In this document: positions 7,632 through 10,470 of the stretch, one piece after another
How positions within the stretch are numbered: the stretch's first letter is position 1
How the letters are laid out: each line of letters opens with the position of its first letter
Origin: Saccoglossus kowalevskii
Lineage: Eukaryota; Hemichordata; Enteropneusta; Harrimaniidae
DNA length: 10,470 bases
Direction of reading: 5' to 3'
Assembly (NCBI RefSeq): GCF_000003605.2
Contig: NW_003131355.1
Coordinates: 264,894-275,363 of the forward strand
Translations under genes and position numbers: made by a program
Notes under the pieces: model-generated
Databases searched by the model: none
Told to the model about the DNA's origin: nothing
What the model saw: only the letters and a program-made list of their open reading frames with translations

Positions 7632-7931
7632 CTAATCCAGATAGCGTATTAACTGTTAGATTAAGATGACATATGCTAATCCAGATAGCGTATTAACTGT
7701 TAGATTAAGATGACATATGCTAATCCAGATAGCGTATTAACTGTTAGATTAAGATGACATATGCTAATCCAGATAGCGCATTAACTATTAGATTAAGATG
7801 ACATATGCTAATCCAGATAGCGTATTAACTGTTAGATTAAGATGACATATGCTAATCCAGATAGCGTATTAACTATTAGATTAAGATGACATATGCTAAT
7901 CCAGATAGCGTATTAACTGTTAGATTAAGAT
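7632..7931 (+). repeat. 44-bp minisatellite, 6.8 copies
   Basis: Unit starts are at 7632, 7676, 7720, 7764, 7808, 7852 and 7896, each exactly 44 bp apart; the last copy stops after 36 bases. The unit begins CTAATCCAGATAGCG and ends GACATATG. Copies 4 and 6 share CTATT for CTGTT, and copy 4 alone has GCGCATT for GCGTATT; the rest are identical. Near-perfect homogeneity means recent expansion. Each unit carries TAATCC (the site of K50 homeodomains such as Otx and Pitx), AGATAG (GATA-like) and CATATG (an E-box). Confidence 0.97.
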
Positions 7932-8206
7932 CACTTACATGTCATCACCGTGAGGATGAAATTTACGCTATTGATTCAAATCCTAATATTGTTCAAATCT
8001 GGCTCTTTACTGGATGTTATTTTTTGGGTGTATAGAAAATAAAATCATATTCTGACATAACCTAATAAGTAGTTGTCAATTAGTGAATATTGACAAGGCT
8101 AAGTAGATAAAGTTTTCAAATATACTGCTACTGTATTATATCCATGAGTGTATTATATGCTTTAATTCTCACTATTTAATCAGGGTCATTCTAATAAGTG
8201 AAATTT
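7932..8206. other. AT-rich stretch after the minisatellite
   Basis: Nothing is recognised except an AATAAA near 8038, which could serve as a polyadenylation signal only if a plus-strand gene ends upstream. Confidence 0.5.
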
Positions 8207-8220
8207 GTTACCATGGCAAC
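8207..8220. promoter_or_regulatory. Perfect RFX X-box
   Basis: GTTACCATGGCAAC is two inverted half-sites, GTTACC and GGCAAC, around AT. It matches the metazoan RFX binding consensus (GTTRCC-AT-GGYAAC). RFX factors drive ciliary genes and act from conserved sites across animals (established knowledge). No ciliary gene start is visible within the window. The site could serve a neighbouring gene, lie in a repeat, or be fortuitous. Confidence 0.45.
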
Positions 8221-9310
8221 ATCAAATGTATACTAATTCCAAAATTCTCTATCTTGTTACCAATGACAGTGTCATGCATAATGTGACGACCTGAAATATT
8301 ACTGTCAAAAGATAGATCTGGTATTTTACTCTTATTTGAACCCAAAATTACACTGTCTGTTTTATACATACGAAATACATTTTTGCATTACAATAAATAA
8401 ACCATCAATTATATTTGCTCCATTAAAAGTACATCTCCAATAGAATTCATGTGAATCGAAAATTTAATTTTTCTTACTGATTATAATATTACTTATTTTG
8501 ACCCTAGAAACATCTATAGTTTACATAGCCACATGTGCTACTAATAGAACAAATATGGTATTTGGTCACTGAAATCAGCTGACATGACAGTAAAGATACT
8601 AAATGTCAATAATATTGAAATTAGTGATGATCGTTGTATTTGTACTTTTCCCTTTTATCAGTTCTAGTTTGCCTTTTTTTTTATTTTATTATTTTATCAG
8701 TACTTAATTATTTATTTTTCATTATTTTGTTCTGGGCTTTTGAGATTACCAAAACTTTAAATAAAAAAGAAACAATCTACAAATAAATAATGAAATAAAA
8801 CAAAATTATATTAAATACAAATTTAAATCAGATTGTATTTACATTTGTGGTACAGTAATGTGCATGCTGACATCATACACTGACATTTTTCCTGTATTTA
8901 TAAAATTATGCAATTGCTCATACTGTGTAAATGTATTCATTATTCACTAGTTTTTAATTCATCTATTTTTGCTGATAAATAAAATCCGCTAATTTAAATC
9001 TATGTGAACATGTAAAATAACAGTAGAACTCATTGATTCGCTGGCAAATTTGTGAACTTAAAACCTAGTGTTTAAAATATCAAAATAGTGAAATTAAATG
9101 GTTTTAATCCATAAAACAACAAAGTCAGTGTTATTTGAGCTCCATGGTTCTATAGTTCAAGTTAGGATGCACTACCCACCCTTACTCAGCTGTTACATTT
9201 GAAAAAGCAAAATTATCAACTATCATTGTACTTTATGACTTTGTCTTTACAGCAGCTGCAGGTAGCATGGAGTTGAGTGTTATACATACATGTAACATTT
9301 CTCATTGCAG
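8221..9310. other. Long AT-rich stretch with a low-complexity core
   Basis: From about 8676 to 8825 the plus strand goes from T-rich to A-rich low-complexity sequence; TTTCATTATTT near 8718 is matched in inverse near 8790. Strong acceptor-like sites on the plus strand occur at the end of the stretch: TGTCTTTACAG ending at 9252 and TTTCTCATTGCAG ending at 9310. Nothing else is recognised. Confidence 0.5.
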
Positions 9311-9398
9311 GTCTGGATCACACCTCATTCTAGTCATGCTCACAAGTTTCCTGCAAATCACTGAAATATTCTGTGTATTGTTTGTGATTGAGTTTTGA
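9311..9398 (+). other. Weak exon candidate after a good acceptor
   Basis: The acceptor TTTCTCATTGCAG ends at 9310. In one phase the sequence is open from 9312 to TGA at 9396 (28 residues) and is strongly hydrophobic, as for a membrane helix. Another phase is open for 17 codons. No upstream partner exon was identified, so this is only a candidate last exon. Confidence 0.1.
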
Positions 9399-9420
9399 AC
9401 ATTTTAGCCTGTTAGACTAA

Positions 9421-9659
9421 TATCTTAGGTAAAACTGAGCTGTGATTTGTATTTGTGTCTGGCAGACATCAATGACAGCATGGTGCATTTCTTTTTCTGT
9501 AGACATAGGTTGTAGGTCAATAACCAATTTAAAAACCATTCTGGGATCATGTTGTCAGCTCCGAAGCCAATCAGTTTTCAGTAATGCCACTGGTATTGAT
9601 TCACTCTCAACACACAATAACATTTGTTCACTTTTGATGAGATTTTTTGAGTGTTCACA
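9421..9659 (-). pseudogene. Possible decayed coding stretch, unrecognised
   Basis: Read on the minus strand, one frame is open across this stretch except for one TGA after KTDWLRS. It includes protein-like runs such as NLIKSEQMLLCV and STEKEMHHAVIDVCQ and ends at a TAG near 9421. The plus-strand 87-codon frame at 9442-9705 lies opposite and is probably a shadow or chance. A second minus-strand frame, from an acceptor-like CTACAG near 9497, also looks plausible, so composition does not single out one frame. The stretch may be a decayed gene fragment, an exon in another phase, or nothing. No family is recognised. Confidence 0.15.
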
Positions 9660-9713
9660 GAATCTATTTTATCAATTTTATTCTGGGTCTTTGACGCTTC
9701 CATAGTTACACAC

Positions 9714-10070
9714 CTGTACTGTTAATAATATTCCCAATAACATCTTCTGATCTGGCCTTTGATATTTGAATATTGTTTCCTCCCAGACAAAAATCACTGT
9801 CTCAGTCTAATCAATGTAGTATTGCTCATACATGTATGTGCTATACACTGTCAGGCCACAGTAAGTTAACAACATTTACATGTATTTATTTTATTTATTT
9901 TTAATTATTATATACATGTACATTATCTCTATATATTTTGAAATAACCCAATATACTATGTAAAACACTTTTTTGTTCAGCTTTACAAACTGCAATTTTG
10001 TCTTTGTTTTCAAAATGACATCTGTACAATATGCAGATGTGTTTTCCATTGGAATGAGTTCATTGACTTG
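9714..10070 (-). other. Candidate two-exon segment of a minus-strand gene
   Basis: Two exon-like blocks on the minus strand fit together. Block A (10070 down to 9987, 84 bp, 28 codons) follows AACAG and stops at a donor GTAAAG. Block B (9806 down to 9714, 93 bp, 31 codons) follows ATTAG and stops at a strong donor CAG|GTGTGT. Both are phase 0 at each end and would join in frame across a 180-bp AT-rich intron. Residues include TDVILKTKTKLQF in A, and TVIFVWEETIFKYQRPDQKM in B. KTKT followed by VWEETIF faintly recalls paired C2-domain strands, too weakly to name. Acceptor tracts are poor and block A has a competing open frame, so this stays speculative. Confidence 0.2.
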
Positions 10071-10157
10071 CTGTTGTTTTGCTCAATTTGTAAATTGAAT
10101 TGAACTGAACACAAAGAATTACTGACAAAGTTATTAAGAAATGTTTTGTGGATTTTT

Positions 10158-10188
10158 AGCTCCGCTGTCGACTTTGTCGAGCGGAGCT
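10158..10188 (+). repeat. 5' hairpin of the element
   Basis: AGCTCCGCT (10158-10166) pairs with AGCGGAGCT (10180-10188). Inside, CGAC (10169-10172) pairs with GTCG (10176-10179) around a TTT loop, leaving a two-base GT bulge: 13 pairs in 31 bases. GCTCCGCTG here is also inverted relative to CAGCGGAGC in the 3' terminus at 655-663. Confidence 0.9.
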
Positions 10189-10204
10189 TATCATATGAGT
10201 GATT

Positions 10205-10246
10205 GTCCGTCGTCGTCGTCCGTCGTCGTCGTCCGTCGTCCGTGTC
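10205..10246 (+). repeat. GTC/CGT microsatellite
   Basis: This is a low-complexity run of GTCCGT and CGTCGT words just inside the 5' end. It is the most CpG-dense stretch of the window. A microsatellite next to a tandem core is also described for bivalve pearl elements. Confidence 0.9.
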
Positions 10247-10470
10247 AATGTTTTACTTTTTCGACTTCTTCTTGAAAACTACAAGCCTGAATGCTTTGAT
10301 ACTTGGTGTATATGTACCTTGGGTAGACCTCTCTCAGATTTGTTCATTTCATGATGATATCTTCAATTCTCTAATTTTGGTGAATATTTTTGTCATTTTT
10401 AGTAAAAAGTGATATTTTCGACTTCTTGTTGAAAACCGCAAGTGCAATTGCTTTGATATTACATATATAG

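Larger units (their letters stand above)
10153..10470 (+). mobile_element. 5' part of the same HINE/pearl-like element, cut by the window end
   Basis: The copy starts with a T-run and TAGCTCCGCT and proceeds through a hairpin, a GTC-rich microsatellite, one full core unit (landmark TCGACTTCTT at 10261) and part of a second (10418). From about 10400 it is nearly identical to the left-hand array, for example the AGTGCAATTGCTTTGATATT of left unit 2. It lies in the same orientation as the left copy. A plus-strand 69-codon frame over 10203-10412 is produced by the repeat (Val/Arg runs from the microsatellite) and is not a gene. Confidence 0.8.

Noticed and set aside
7632-7931. CRISPR array
   Set aside because: Copies are head-to-tail with no variable spacers and there are no cas genes; it is a minisatellite in animal-like DNA.
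7940-7985. tRNA gene suggested by a GATTCAAATCC-like B box
   Set aside because: No A box lies at the right distance and no cloverleaf arms could be paired.
8676-8825. Large inverted repeat between T-rich and A-rich tracts
   Set aside because: Matching is limited to about 11 bases and is otherwise what low-complexity AT sequence gives.
9442-9705. 87-codon plus-strand frame, the longest ATG frame seen
   Set aside because: Rich in Cys, Ser and Phe with no recognisable motif. It lies opposite minus-strand frames that look at least as plausible.
10203-10412. 69-codon plus-strand frame starting with Val/Arg runs
   Set aside because: It is produced by the GTC microsatellite and core unit of the mobile element.
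1-10470. LTR retrotransposon bounded by the end repeats
   Set aside because: The two ends carry opposite halves of one short element, not matching LTRs, and there is no gag or pol frame, primer-binding site or polypurine tract between them.

Overview
The window looks like non-coding, repeat-bearing DNA from a metazoan genome. It is strongly AT-rich (roughly 30% GC by eye), poor in CpG, and has no long open reading frame on either strand. No bacterial or viral gene, rRNA or tRNA is recognisable. The ACATGTA heptamer recurs at least 12 times. The terminal repeats carry an AGCTCCGCT/AGCGGAGCT hairpin, a GTC-rich microsatellite and a core repeat of about 157 bp. Together these suggest a marine invertebrate (mollusc, brachiopod, hemichordate or similar); that placement is inference, not proof.

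Layout. Positions 1-692 are the 3' half of a dispersed element: three full and one damaged core units, then a terminal hairpin. Positions 10153-10470 are the 5' half of the same family in the same orientation, cut by the window edge. Both ends together imply a non-autonomous element with sub-terminal inverted repeats, a microsatellite, an internal tandem array and a 3' hairpin. This plan matches Helentron-derived (HINE) or bivalve 'pearl'-type elements. Between them, positions 1115-1285 hold a clear 163-bp miniature inverted-repeat element flanked by TTAA, and 2630-2718 a possible second, smaller one.

There are three local duplications: a perfect 57-bp direct repeat (3283-3401), a 31-bp array of hairpin units (6211-6346) and a 44-bp minisatellite of 6.8 copies (7632-7931). 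Short motifs that stand out are a perfect 14-bp RFX X-box (8207), three TGACCT nuclear-receptor half-sites (3685), a 22-bp perfect palindrome (3167) and an isolated G-quadruplex motif (5702, minus strand).

Coding content is weak. The best candidate is a pair of in-phase exon-like segments on the minus strand (9714-9806 and 9987-10070) with GT/AG borders. Plus-strand stretches at 5923-6093, 7406-7570 and 9311-9398 look mildly protein-like. Frames of this length are expected by chance in such DNA and none was assigned to a family. The window is best read as intergenic or intronic sequence; I found no convincing undescribed multi-gene system. The most interesting object is the element family at the two ends.
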